64,000 nt of DNA, taken from positions 1 through 64,000 of the forward strand of contig NGBS01000032.1 of assembly GCA_002245135.1 (NCBI GenBank). The letters run 5' to 3'. The first letter of the stretch is position 1; every line of letters begins with the position of its first letter. The position numbers were made by a program, and so were the translations under genes. A model generated the notes under the pieces. That model did not search any database and was not told where the DNA came from. It saw nothing but the letters and a program-made list of their open reading frames with translations. This document shows, piece after piece, positions 38,081 to 51,900 of the stretch. This DNA is from Proteromonas lacertae (taxonomy: Eukaryota > Sar > Bigyra > Opalinata > Proteromonadidae).

Positions 38081-41000
38081 ATGTCTACTCTGCAGAAAAG
38101 CGATAGTCAAAGTGGAAGTACAATTATTCTTTTTTTAATTTGTATTAGACGAAGAATGGAAGGATAAATATGAGCAATTAGTTCAAAAAGTATATAAACA
38201 AATAATAACACTCTTGACTTATTTTTGAATAGTATACTTCTCTTGCTACTAAAACAAAAGAAGTTGCTGCAAAATATAAAGTTTTAGAAGTATTTTTCTT
38301 AGTTATAATATTAGTCTGAAAAAAATCATTTAGAAGAGCAATTGAAGAAATTTGAAGGAGTTGTATGAAATTTTATATTATATTTTAGGAAGTACCAGTA
38401 AATGAAGAATTAGAAGAACTAAAAAAGGTATTGATCAAATACAAAGCAGAAAATGCAGCACAAAAAGAAAAGCTGAAATTAACAGCCTCAGTTCTAAAAC
38501 AAATAAAAGCTGAAAATGATTCTTTAAAATCGAATCAAAGTAATCAATCCTCTGACATATCTACTAATCAGAAATATATTGAGCTTCAAAACAAATATGC
38601 AGAGTTATTAAACACATTAGAGCAATATAAAGCAGAATCTGTTCCATTAACTGTTCATTCAGAGTTACAATCGAGATATAATGAACTTCATGAAGAATTA
38701 CAATCAATTGGTAATGTAGAAAAATCAGTTGAAGGCAATGAAGGAAAAGGCTTAGAATTAAATGAGAATCGAATTCATGAACTAGAAGATGAAAACAACA
38801 GAATAAAACAAGAGAACGAAGATTTAAAGAAAGAAATTGAGGTGTTAGAGAAAAAAACAAAGGATCTAGAAATAGAAACTATCAATTTGAAAGAATCATT
38901 TAATATGCGAAATAGTGAAGATGAAATCAGTCAAACATCACCTGTAGTATTAAAGGAATTAGAAAAAGAAGACGCAGAAAAGAAAGAGAAACTATCAAAA
39001 GAAGAAAAGAAGCAAAAAGCTAAAAAATTCTTTGATAGTGATAAAGAAGAATAAAAGTCATACTGATAATAGTAATAATAAAACTGTAGCAGTTGAATTA
39101 GAGAATAAAAACAAGGAATTAACTTTAAAGAATGAAGAATTAGTGAAGGAAGTGGAAGAATTACAATCAAAATTGTCAACTATAACTCCAGAATTAAGTG
39201 AAAATCAAATTGTGAATGAATTAAATGATAAGATTGAGAATTTAGAAAATTTATATAGTTCACTTCAAAATGAATATAATGAATATAAACTACAACAGAA
39301 ACAAGAGAATAATGATAATGATAATAATATCGAAATAAATAAACTAAAGAATGAAAAAGCAGAAGTTTTGATAAGATTAGAGAATATTGAAAGTCAGTTT
39401 AAATACAATGAAGAACAGTTAATAAAGAGTCAACAGAATGTATTGAAGTTAGAAGATGATATTAAAATCAAAGATAATGAATTAAACGAATTGAAACTAA
39501 AGTATGAGGAAGAGAATGATAAGAATGTAGAGAGAATAAATGAATTAGAGAAAGAATGTGATGAAAAATATGATAGAATATGTGAATTAGATAGTAGTAA
39601 TAAAGAAATGGCAGAAGAAAAAGAAAAATTATTAAAAGAATTAAACGAATATAAAGAAAAAGAAAAAGAAATAAATGAAAAGAATGATACAATGATAAAA
39701 CAAATAAAAGATTCTAAGATGATAGTTGAAAATCTAAAGAATGAAATAGATAAAGAAAAGAAATTTAAAGAAAGTTTAGAAAATGAATTGAATGAGTATT
39801 GAATGAAAAGTTAAATCAATCGAATCAAGAGAAAGAAGAAATACAAAAGTCAAAAGAAGAAATAGAAAGTCAATTGAATGAAATGAATGAAAAGTTAAAT
39901 CAATCGAATCAAGAGAAAGAAGAAATACAAAAGTCAAAAGAAGAAATAGAAAGTCAATTGAATGAAATGAAAGAAAATGAGAATAAGAAAAACGAAAAAG
40001 TAAAAGAGATGATGTTAAAAATGAATGAAAAGATAAAAGATAAAGATGAGAGAATAAAAGAATTAGAACAGAGTAATAATGAAATGAGTAATAAGTTAGA
40101 AAATATCGAGATGAATGGAAATGAATTGATAGAGAAACTTGAATCAATCGAAAGAATAAAAACTGAATTAGAAAATGAATTGAATGTATTGAATGAAAAG
40201 TTAAATCAATCGAATCAAGAGAAAGAAGAAATACAAAAGTCAAAAGAAGAAATAGAAAGTCAATTGAATGAAATGAAAGAAAATGAGAATAAGAAAAACG
40301 AAAAAGTAAAAGAGATGATGTTAAAAATGAATGAAAAGATAAAAGATAAAGATGAGAGAATAAAAGAATTAGAACAGAGTAATAATGAAATGAGTAATAA
40401 GTTAGAAAATATCGAGATGAATGGAAATGAATTGATAGAGAAACTTGAATCAATCGAAAGAATAAAAACTGAATTAGAAAATGAATTGAATGTATTGAAT
40501 GAAAAGTTAAATCAATCGAATCAAGAGAAAGAAGAAATACAAAAGTCAAAAGAAGAAATAGAAAGTCAATTGAATGAAATGAATGAAAAGTTAAATCAAT
40601 CGAATCAAGAGAAAGAAGAAATACAAAAGTCAAAAGAAGAAATAGAAAGTCAATTGAATGAAATGAAAGAAAATGAGAATAAGAAAAACGAAAAAGTAAA
40701 AGAGATGATGTTAAAAATGAATGAAAAGATAAAAGATAAAGATGAGAGAATAAAAGAATTAGAACAGAGTAATAATGAAATGAGTAATAAGTTAGAAAAT
40801 ATCGAGATGAATGGAAATGAATTGATAGAGAAACTTGAATCAATCGAAAGAATAAAAACTGAATTAGAAAATGAATTGAATGTATTGAATGAAAAGTTAA
40901 ATCAATCGAATCAAGAGAAAGAAGAAATACAAAAGTCAAAAGAAGAAATAGAAAGTCAATTGAATGAAATGAAAGAAAATGAGAATAAGAAAAACGAAAA

Positions 41001-44000
41001 AGTAAAAGAGATGATGTTAAAAATGAATGAAAAGATAAAAGATAAAGATGAGAGAATAAAAGAATTAGAACAGAGTAATAATGAAATGAGTAATAAGTTA
41101 GAAAATATCGAGATGAATGGAAATGAATTGATAGAGAAACTTGAATCAATCGAAAGAATAAAAACTGAATTAGAAAATGAATTGAATGTATTGAATGAAA
41201 AGTTAAATCAATCGAATCAAGAGAAAGAAGAAATACAAAAGTCAAAAGAAGAAATAGAAAGTCAATTGAATGAAATGAAAGAAAATGAGAATCAAGAAAA
41301 ACGAAAAAGTAAAAGAAGAATGATGTTAAAAATGAATGAAAAGATAAAAGATAAAGATGAAGAATAAAAGAATAGAACAGAGTAATAATGAAAAGATAAA
41401 AGATAAAATGAGAGAATAAAAGAATTAGAACAGAATAATGAAAGAATAATAAGTTAGAAAATATCGAGATGAATGGAAATGAATTGATAGAGAAACTTGA
41501 ATCAATCGAAAGAATAAAAACTGAATTAGAAAATGAATTGAATGTATTGAATGAAAAGTTAAATCAATCGAATCAAGAGAAAGAAGAAATACAAAAGTCA
41601 AAAGAAGAAATAGAAAGTCAATTGAATGAAATGAAAGAAAATGAGAATAAGAAAAAACGAAAAAGTAAAAGAGATGATGTTAAAAATGAATGAAAAGATA
41701 AAAGATAAAGATGAGAGAATAAAAGAATTAGAACAGAGTAATAATGAAATGAGTAATAAGTTAGAAAATATCGAGATGAATGGAAATGAATTGATAGAGA
41801 AACTTGAATCAATCGAAAGAATAAAAACTGAATTAGAAAATGAATTGAATGTATTGAATGAAAAGTTAAATCAATCGAATCAAGAGAAAGAAGAAATACA
41901 AAAGTCAAAAGAAGAAATAGAAAGTCAATTGAATGAAATGAATGAAAAGTTAAATCAATCGAATCAAGAAAAAGAAGATATGATAAAATCTTCAGAGGCA
42001 GTAGAAAATGAAATAAATAGAATGAAAGAAGATCAATTCAGAAGTCATAATGAGTTAGAAAATCAATTGAATCAGTTGAAGGAAGAAATATACCTTATTA
42101 ATCAACAGAAAGAAGTGGTGAAGAAACAGAAAGAAGAAATGGAAAATGAATTAAATGAACTAAAAGAACAACTACATCAATCCAATCAAGAGAAAAATAA
42201 TATACTGAAAACCAAAGAAGAATTAGAAAAAGAGTTGGAGAAGATGAAATCTTCAAGGTCTAATACAACTGATTATAGTGATGATCCAAAGTTTATAGAA
42301 TTAAATGAAAGAAAAGAAAAGTTAAAGAATGATTTTATAAACCAAAGAATATCTGAAAGTGATTATTCAAAGCAAATGAATGAAATTAATGAAGAAATAA
42401 TGTCATTTGGTGATTCAATTGCAATAGGAAGTGGTAAAAAAGAAGAAGAAACTGTAGTAGAAGAAGAAGAAGATAAAAGAGAAGTTGATTCAAATATCGA
42501 TGAAATAAAAGAAGAATTGAAGAAAGTTATTCAAGAGAAAGAAGAAATAAATAACAAATACTTAGAATCTCAAGAAATAATAACATCATTAAGAAATGAA
42601 ATTGAAACTCAAGCAAATGAGAATAGTGATTTATCAGAAGTAAGAAATGAGTTAGAATCATTAAGAAATGAATATAAGAAATATAAAGAAGAAGAAAGTG
42701 TTCCAAAAACTCAATATGATGATATGATAAATGAAGGAAAGAAGTTAGAAAATCAATTAAAGGAACTTCAAAAGAATGTTGAAAATAAGTCACCTAGAAG
42801 CAAACAATCCAGTGAAGTTGATGATAATAATATTCCATTTACCTTTAAACAACAATATGAAATATTGAAAGTATTATATGAAGAAATAAGAAAAGAAAAA
42901 ACTGAATTGAATAAAGAGAAGAAAGGTTACGAAAACACAATAAAAGAATTAGAAAATGAAGTTGAATATTTGAGAATGGAATTAGAAAAGAATGAAGTTT
43001 ATCCAAATGTAGAGATTGAATCTTTACAATCATATATTAATGGATTAGAAATGAAAGAAGGAAATGAAGAGTGTATTAGAGCAACTAAAATAATACCACA
43101 ACCACCGCAACTACCAATAGCAAATGAAGATAATTCACTTGAAATACAACTAAATGAAGAAAAAATGAGATGTGAAAAATTGTCATTCCAATTAGAAGAA
43201 GTGAAGAAGAAATATGATGAGTTATTATCATCTACTGAATCACATGAATCATTAGAAACTTCTATATCATCCACCAATAGTAAAGAAGAAGAAAGTAATG
43301 AAGGTGATAAAGTTCAAAAAGAATATGATATCTTTAAAAAGAAGAGTATTCAAGTAATAACTAAGTTCAAAAGTCAAATAAAAGAATTACATCAAAATAT
43401 AAAAGAAAAAGAAGAGAAATATGATAAATTATTAAAGGAATATAACGAAATGAAAGAGAAATATGAAGAAATCGTTAAACAATTGGATGATATAAGAAAT
43501 AATGTCGTTTCACCTTTAGAAACACCAACATCATCACCTGATGTATCAGATATAAGAATAAGATATGAAAGATTACAAACTCAATATAAAGAATTAGAAT
43601 CAATATCTATAGATGAAAAGAAATCATTACAATCTCAAATGAATACTTTAGCAAGTGAATTAGAGAATAAAATCAAATTAACTGAAGAATATGAAGTAAA
43701 TACACCTAAATTACAATCAGAATTAAGTATAATACAAGAAGAGAATAACAAATTAAAGAAAGATTTAGAAGTTAAAGAAAATGAATTGAAAGAACTATCA
43801 AGGAGAGTAGAAATGACAAGAGATCAATCAACAGTTCAATATGATGAATTAGAAAAGAAAATAAAAGAAAAAGATGAATTAATTCATAAATATGAGTCAG
43901 ATTTAACAGAAAAGGGAATAAAAATATTAGAATATGAATCAAAGATGAAGAAAATAAAAGTAAAGTGGCAAGAAAAAGCTGGTGAATATGAATCAACGAT

Positions 44001-45301
44001 AAAGCTAATAAAAGATGATAATAAAGTAAAATGTGATTTAATTATCACGAAGGATAAAGATTTAGAAGATTTGAAATTGAAATATGATAAAGATATGAAT
44101 GATTATGAAGAAAAATATAATGAATTAGATAAAAGATATAAGCAATTAGAAAATGACTTATCAGAAACCGAAGTGAGATGTTCTGATGCTGAAATGAAAT
44201 TAATTCAATTGCAATCCAATACAAAATTAGATGTATCAAAAGTAGAATCATCTGTGAAAGAATATGTATCTGAAATAAACGATTTGAAAGCTGAAGTTGA
44301 AAGTAAAACGAATTATCTTCAACAATCTGAGACAAAATATAAAAATAGAATTGAGTACTTACAGAAGTCAGTAGATGAGAATGAAGAGAAGAATAAAAAT
44401 CTGAACAAGGAATTAGAGAATTTAAAGTTAGAATTTGATAATAAAATAAGAGAAGTAAACAAAGAAAAGATAAATATCCATAAAGAAATGAGTGAAAAAG
44501 AAATACATTACAATACACTTGCAGTAAAAATATCAACTTTAGAGAATGAATTATCAGCAAAGAATGATGAAATCAAAGATTTAAGAAGAGAATTGAAGAT
44601 AAAAAATAGAGAAAACAACAAAGAAAAAGATGAGCGAGATGATGATATTGAAAGTGAAAATATAAAAGATAACGAAGTTTCAAACCAATTGAATATGATT
44701 AATGAAGAATTGGAGATGAAAAATAATGAGATTGTTGAAAAATCAACCAAATTGAATGAATTAAATGCTGATTTAAGTAAGAAGAATGAAGAAATTGAGA
44801 AAATGAGAGAAGAGATAGAATTATTGAATAAACAGCTTGATGAAGTAAAGCAGAATGAAACAGCTTGGAATGAAAAGTATAAAAATCTTGAAGATAGATT
44901 TAGCCAAGTAGAGAAAGATGTAAAAGTAAAAATACCAGTACCAGGTGAAGAAGGAAAGATTGATATGAAAGATGTTCAAGAAAACTATGTTACTAAAGAA
45001 GAATATAACAAAGTAGTAGAAGAAAATGTAGAAACATTAGCTGATTTGAACAAAAGAATACTGGACTTACAAGAACAGAATACAGCATTATCTGAATCAG
45101 TAGAACAAGCTCATGCACAAATAAACACATTAATGAAGCAAAAACCAAGTATATATTATAGTCATCTTATTTATTGTTTTATATAGAAGGATTTTGGGGT
45201 TAGAAGCTGCTTTGCTTACTGTTTTCCTAATAAATGCTTATTTGTCTTTGTTATGTTATTTTTATCATTTATATATGTATGTTATGGTACAAAAAATCTA
45301 A
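38081..45301 (+). CDS. Golgin-like giant coiled-coil protein with internal tandem repeats
   Basis: A ~2,350-residue coiled coil, probably a tether at the Golgi or another membrane. Exon 1 is 38081-38117 (MSTLQKSDSQSGN); short introns follow at 38118-38148 and three more before 38400, then one long exon to ~45150 and a final small intron. LKKFEGEVPVNEELEELKK and LIKYKAENAAQKEKLKLTAS recall the N-terminal part of GRIP-type golgins, but I see no GRIP domain. Beyond the last intron one frame encodes a hydrophobic tail (LEAALLTVFLINAYLSLL) that could be a membrane anchor; reaching it needs a one-base correction near 45190. Frame breaks also occur near 39048 and 39798, and several at 41290-41690 in the repeats. 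A long minus-strand open frame opposite the repeats is a shadow. Confidence 0.72.
39811..41975. repeat. Higher-order tandem repeat in the golgin gene (306 + 306 + 84 bp)
   Basis: Unit starts, marked by TTAAATCAATCGAATCAAGA, fall at 39811, 39895, 40201, 40507, 40591, 40897, 41203, 41559, 41866 and 41950. Spacings are 84, 306, 306, 84, 306, 306, 356, 307 and 84 bp, so a 696-bp block (84+306+306) occurs twice in full and a third time with damage. Units are almost identical in DNA, not just protein. The 306-bp unit encodes 102 residues and the 84-bp unit 28, both in frame. The units from 41203 to 41866 contain extra bases and a partly duplicated stretch. Confidence 0.95.
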
Positions 45302-45452
45302 AAATTCCAAAATTATCATCTCTTGTCTTCTGTAAATGCAGAAAAAAATAAAAGTATTAATCCAATTTCAAACTGTCGTTTTGATTTTTTGAATTTCTCA
45401 TTTAAATTATCTAGTTCATTTTTTCTTCTTTTCCTTCTAATTGTATTAGCAA

Positions 45453-45762
45453 ATGCCTTCAAGCGATTTAGCCAATAGAATAGAATACTCTGACAAATAT
45501 TCAGACGATCAATACGAATATAGGTATTTTAATTTGTATATATTTGTGTAGACATGTAATATTACCTAAAGAATTAGCCAAGCAAATAGAAAAACAAATG
45601 TTAGCTGGTCAACTCCTTTCAGAAGCTCAATGGCGTGGATTAGGTGTGCAACAAAGTCGTGGTTGGGTTCATTATGCTATACATCGTCCAGAGCCACATA
45701 TTCTTTTATTTAGAAGACCATTAGGAACAGATCCATTAACAGGTAAAGTGGTCAATCAGTAG
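45453..45762 (+). CDS. CKS1: Cyclin-dependent kinase regulatory subunit CKS1
   Basis: Small adaptor of cyclin-CDK complexes. Two exons, 45453-45523 and 45552-45762, with a 28-bp intron; 93 residues. The family core is intact: [20 protein letters not shown] is joined across the intron, followed by [18 protein letters not shown], the hinge-loop [13 protein letters not shown] and a short tail. ('YSDKY' is inferred from the family; the sequence reads [13 protein letters not shown].) The phosphate-binding Arg, Trp and Arg positions are kept. A ~12-residue insertion-free layout makes it a standard CKS1. Confidence 0.95.
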
Positions 45763-45946
45763 TTTTTTCTTGGATGTCAATAAATTTATTTAATTATATA
45801 ACTATCTTAATAATTAGAGTGTGTGTTTGAAAGCTCTAACTTCACAAAAATAGAAAAGAAAGATAGAAAGATACAGAAATGTATAGTGATAAAAAATAGT
45901 TTGATAATCAAATACTTTAAAAATCACTGAAGAAACATTCTATAAA

Positions 45947-48900
45947 ATGAAGATTTCTTTAGTATTGTTGCTTATATTAGTGGCATCATGCCCTTTATCC
46001 AAGGCATTTAAAGTGACACTATCTTGCGATGATGCAAAAGCTCCAGTGACCAAGGATAGTGTGATAGTTACAATATCTTTTGAAAAGTATAGATATATTT
46101 GATATATATGCTATTATAGAGGTGTATATGGATTAACCACAAATTTCATGAACTACGAGAAGTTCGAATTAAGTGAAATGAGCGGAGGACCAGAAAACTA
46201 TACAGTAAGAGCGAAATTTACTGACCCAGAAAATTGGGGAGAATCAAGAATATGGCTTGCAGCAGGTAGAGTGTCAACTCCACCAGGAGAAGAAAGAAAC
46301 GAAGCTTCCAATGTAGTTGGCGTTACTTATGGTCCAACAATCCAGCAATCATTCACAAGTTGCTATGAAATTAAACAAACTCACCCAGATTACAAAAGTG
46401 GTTTGTATTACACTACATACGATGGTAAAGTAGCTCCTACCTTAACTTATTGTGAGCAAGAAAGAGGTGGTGGTGGTTGGACATTATTCTATGCTAATTC
46501 AGGAAGTCCAGATATGAGAGTGAAAAAAAGTTACAACGAATACTCAAACGATAAACAATTCATGTCATTTGATGATAATTATTGGAGTGTTGATTTACAT
46601 GGAATGGTAGATTACAACTTATTAGAGAATTCAGTCTCCTTAATGGGCGTTGATCTAGGTAGTCATTGGAAGGAAGGTGAATATGCATATATTACATTCT
46701 CCTCTAACACTGTATTAAATGCATTCTTAAGTATGACATTAGTACAAGGTACATCCTGTGGTAGATTACCAAATAACGATTATTTTAGATATAGAAACAG
46801 TAATGGTGTAAGTTACTTGGTAAATACAATAATGAATTGGAACAATGAAGGTTATGGTTGGCAAGATTGTATGTCTAACGATATTCCTGATACTCCAGGT
46901 AGTAATGTAGAAGCTTATCCAAGACATATTATTTATATGATCAACTCTAATAAAGATGATCAAAGAACTAGAGGTATATTTGGTTTTAATAGTGGTGCTG
47001 CTGATTCAAAGGCAAGATATTTCTTAAGAAGATCATCTGCATCTGTTAGTCCAACTGTAGATTTAATGCCAAAGACTCCCTACTCGTCCACATCTATACC
47101 TGTTGCAATTACTATTGCCTTCAGTGATTCAGTTAGTGGATTAACAGAGAAAGGTATTGAATGTAGTAAATGTAAAGTATTGTCTGTATCAAAATCAACT
47201 ATTAATAGTGCTATTTGGTATGCTGATATTGAACCTGAACAATTTGATACTACAACTAAGATGACTGTTACTGTTAAAGCTGATGCTGCTCAAACTAGTG
47301 GTGGTAAAGGTAACTTAGCTTCTTCGCCAATGGAGATTACATTATCTAATGATTTACAAGTAATTAAATTCCCTAGTAAAACTGAGTGTCCAATGTGGTT
47401 AGAATCATGGAAATCTAATGAAGCTGGTACTATGGTTGCTGAATTTGGTGTATCTGCTGGTTCAGAATTTTCGGTAATATTTTCCCCGAAAGGTGATATG
47501 AAAGGTGATTATTATAAGATATCCTTAGCTGGTGGTGATAACTTGAAAAAGATTAAATATATCAAACATAAAGGCGAAGAAGATAAAGAGTTAAAATCAG
47601 AAGATATTGAAATTTCATTTGGTACAGGTATTACAATAGTTTGGATTAAGTTTGATACTGATAAATTCACTGTTGGTACTGGTATTACACCTGGTAAGAA
47701 TGAAAAATCAAGTTGTCAAGATGAATCAGATGCATTAGCTGTACAATATGCCTCATTCTGTGGTAGTTCATATTCTATTGATTATCATTACATATTCGTT
47801 GGTCCAAAAGGTAGTTCTACTAGTGTTGATGTTGTTGTTAGTTCAACCTCTCCCAATCCAACTGCAGATCCATTTACAGTAACTGTTACAACCTCTCAAA
47901 ATATTCAATCTTATGATAAAACTAAATTGATGGTAGGTGGTAAGAATCAATGGATCTCTGATATTGAAGTAGTGAATCCAAGACAAATTACATTTATAGT
48001 AACTCCTAAAGTTGATAAAGATCAGGCCATAGCTATCTCTGTATCTGCAGAATGTTTTACAGATCAAACTGGAGTAAAGAGTTCAGCATCTAAAGCATAT
48101 AACATGAGATATCAAATATCTCCATTAAAACTGGCATTTTCAACGGAAGCTGCTGTTATTACCAGTATTCCAGTGACAATTACATTAACATGGAACAGAG
48201 CTGTGAAAGATTTTAAAGGTGATTTATATTCAATTGATGGCTATTCATGTATGAGATATTACTTTAATAAGATCTCTGATACTGTATCAACTATAGTAGT
48301 TGTACCTGAATCTGATAAATTAATATTAGAAATATATGATAATATGATTCATGATATGAATGGAAATGGATGTGTTTATTCAAGAGCTGAATTTGATACA
48401 AGTAATGTTAAGAAATTGACTGTAGATAATTATAATAACTTCTTTACTTGGATGGATACATGGAAATCAGCTCAATCAGGTATTGCATATGCTAAATTCA
48501 AGGCATATACTGATAGTGGTGTATCTGTAATGATATCTAATCAGAAATCAGTTAGTAATGAAAGATATACTATTAATATAGGTTGGAAAGATGAAAAAGG
48601 ACAACCTAATATCAATCGTATCTATAAAGAAGATACATTATTGAAAGAAGTAATCCATAACTTTGATTTAACTACAGTAGGTACCGATTTATTCGTATAT
48701 CAAGATGTTGGTACTAAGAAATTAAAGATAGGTAATGGAACTGATATTATGAGTGAAAAGAATACGTTTATTACATTAGATGGTGCTGATGGTCAAGTAC
48801 AATACTTTAGTTTTGGTTCTAATGGCAATAGAATTATTTATGATATAACAGAGATTGGTCCAAAAGATAGTGGTTCATCACCATCATGTGTGATTGAAGT

Positions 48901-51900
48901 TGGCACTGATACAATCAAAGAAATTGAACTTTATGCCATTAGCTGTAACAATTGTATTTTCCAGAGAAGTATCTAAATTTACTAAAGAAAAGATTGAAGT
49001 AACTGGAGGTACATTCTATGAAGAAATGAGTGTAATTAATGCAACTTCTTATTTAGTATATTTATATCCAAATAGAGATAGTTCGACTGTAAAGATTATT
49101 GTTCCTGCTAATGCTGCTATTGATAAATCAACCAGTATTCCATCTACTGCATCTAATGAGATTGTATATAATCTGGAAGATGATATTACTCAAGTAAGAG
49201 TTCCACCATTAAAGAACGAATTTAAAATATTCTATAAATCATTCAAATTCGCTGATACTCAAAAATTGAATTTATTATTTGATGTTTTTACAACTGGTGG
49301 TGGTGTAAGAGTAGCATTATCAACAAATAATCAATTAAATAGTAATTATTACTTATTTGAATTTGGTGATAAATCTAATTCAAAGAACTCAATCAATTTA
49401 GTAAAGAAAGATGGTACAAAAGAAGAATTAGCAAGTTATGATAAAGCAACAGTATTACCTAATACCTATACAACATTATGGTTATCAATAGATTCAGGTA
49501 GAATCAGAATGGGTTCAGGTGATACAGTTGATTTACAACCTATCTGTGATACAACACAATTAAATATTATACCAATTAGTTACTTTACATTAGGTAGTAA
49601 TAATGATGTAATTACATACTCCAATATCGTAATTGGTCCAGTAAAGAGTGGTTTCTTTGTAACGTTGAAAGCTGATTATAAGCAACCATTAGATACCTTC
49701 CCAGTACATGTTACAGCTACATGGAGTGAAGCAGCTAAAGATTTCACTGTTACATCAATCTCATCAATCAATTGTAAATTATTTAACTTTTATAATAAAG
49801 ATAATGGTAAGAACATCTTATATACATTTGATGTTATATTCTCAGGTAGTAATGATTGTAGTTTTAAGATTGATGATAATAAAGTCCACAATATGAATGG
49901 CAATGGTAATACAGCATCAGAGCCAATAGTTATCTTTCATTCATCAGGTATTTATAATTATGAAATCACATCTCCCAATAAGAATGATTATAAGATATTC
50001 TATGAGAATTGGAAGTCAAATTCTACTACTGAATTATACAGTACATTCTCAATGAATTGTAAGAGGGATGCTTATGTTGGTTTAGTTAAAGATGAGAATG
50101 CTGAAGTAATCTATCAAATAGTATTAGGTGCTGATGATAATACTAGAATATTATTACAAAGATATAATAGAAAAACAGGTGTATCAAGTACAATAGGTCA
50201 AAAAGGAAATCCAGTTTGTGCTGAAGGCCAATTTATTGATTTCTGGATTGAATTTAAAAATAAAGAAGGTACTGTTGATATAAATGTCGGTGCAGGTACA
50301 GTAATTGGATCAAGTCCCTTAATATCAGGTTCAGATTATGACAGTAATGTTGAAGCAAGATATGTTACCTTTGCTAATAATGAAGATAATGTTTATATTA
50401 AGAAGATATTAGTTGGTCCAGGTAGTGGTGATACTGATCCTCCAAAACCAATAATTTATACAAATACTGAAGGTACATGTACTAGTATTCCAGTAAGTGT
50501 AGATATCAGCTTCAGTGAACCAGTTACTGCATTAAATAAAAACAGTTTAGAAGTTACAAATGCAAAGATTGTTGATTTCTATGGTTATACTTCATATGTA
50601 GTTAAATTAATGCCAATTTCAACTTCATCACCAATGACAATTAGATTGCCAAAAGGAGCTGTTCAAGATATGACTGGAAATCCAAGTGTAGAGTCTGAAT
50701 TATTATCAATTACCTTTGATCTATCTGCAATCTTTGATTATGAAATATCTGAAAGTGTAACTGATAAATATTTATTGTGGTTGGAACAATGGAAATCATC
50801 ATATGAAGGCAATATGGAAGTTACATTCTCATTAGCATATACCCAAGATTTCTGCGTTGGTATATTATCAAGTCCAAAAGATGAATATCCAATATTCGAT
50901 TTCTGTTATAATCACAATAATGTTAAAGGTTTAGTATTGAGAAATGTTACTGGTACAGAAAAGACAATATTAAAGACAGTGTCAGTTGATTTACCTTATG
51001 ATTATTATGGTGTTCCATATTATGTATCTTATTCTAGTAAAAATAATACTATTAGATTTGGAACAGGTACATATTCTGACCATCAAATTATATTGGAATA
51101 TAACTTGGTAAATGTTACTAAACAACCACAATATGTTTCATTCACAAGTGCTGACAGTTATGCTACATTCTCTTCTATTATGGTTACTCCTTATGAAGGT
51201 GGCAGACCTTCAGTCAATATAGAATCATTAACACCATTACCAGCAACTGTTTCACCAATTAAGATGAAAGCAACATTCACATTAGCACCATCTAGTTTCA
51301 GTGGAAGTACTTTAACAGTTACCAATGGTGAAATTATCAATTTGAGTGGTACTGGTACAATTTATACATTTGATTTCTTGTCTTATGGTAATGGTTCAAG
51401 TACAATTCAATTACTAGAGAATAAAGTATTTTCAAGAGGTCGATATGGTAATATAGAATCACCACTAATCACAGTTTCATATGGTGAAAGTATTACTGAT
51501 TATGAATGTCCAGCATTATACAGTAACTTCATTATTAAATCACCTGTTTGGAGAACTAACTCTTATGGCACTTTATGGACTACATTCTCTGTTAGATGTA
51601 GTAATGAACTACTGATTCGATTCTCACCATGGTTACAAGGTGGATTCCCTAATTATATTATTAAATTAGGTAATAAAGAAAATAGTATTACTAGAGTAGA
51701 AGCAAAGAAGAGTTATGAAAGAAAATTTGATAGTGTTCCAATGTGTAATCCTTATGCATATTTCGATTATTGGATTAGTCAAGAAAATAGTATAATTTTA
51801 ATCGGTTCAGGTTCTAAATTAAATGATAAAGTCATATTCAAATATGATGAGACTCAAGCCGTACCAAGCCATTATGTATCATTCTCCTCTATATCATCAT

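Noticed and set aside
39776-41245. 489-codon open frame on the minus strand opposite the golgin repeats
   Set aside because: It is an exact mirror of the tandem repeat, composed of Phe/Leu/Ser/His runs from A-rich coding DNA, and has no independent support.
39811-41975. CRISPR-like or centromeric satellite repeat
   Set aside because: Units are contiguous, multiples of three and encode an uninterrupted coiled coil, so this is an in-gene repeat.
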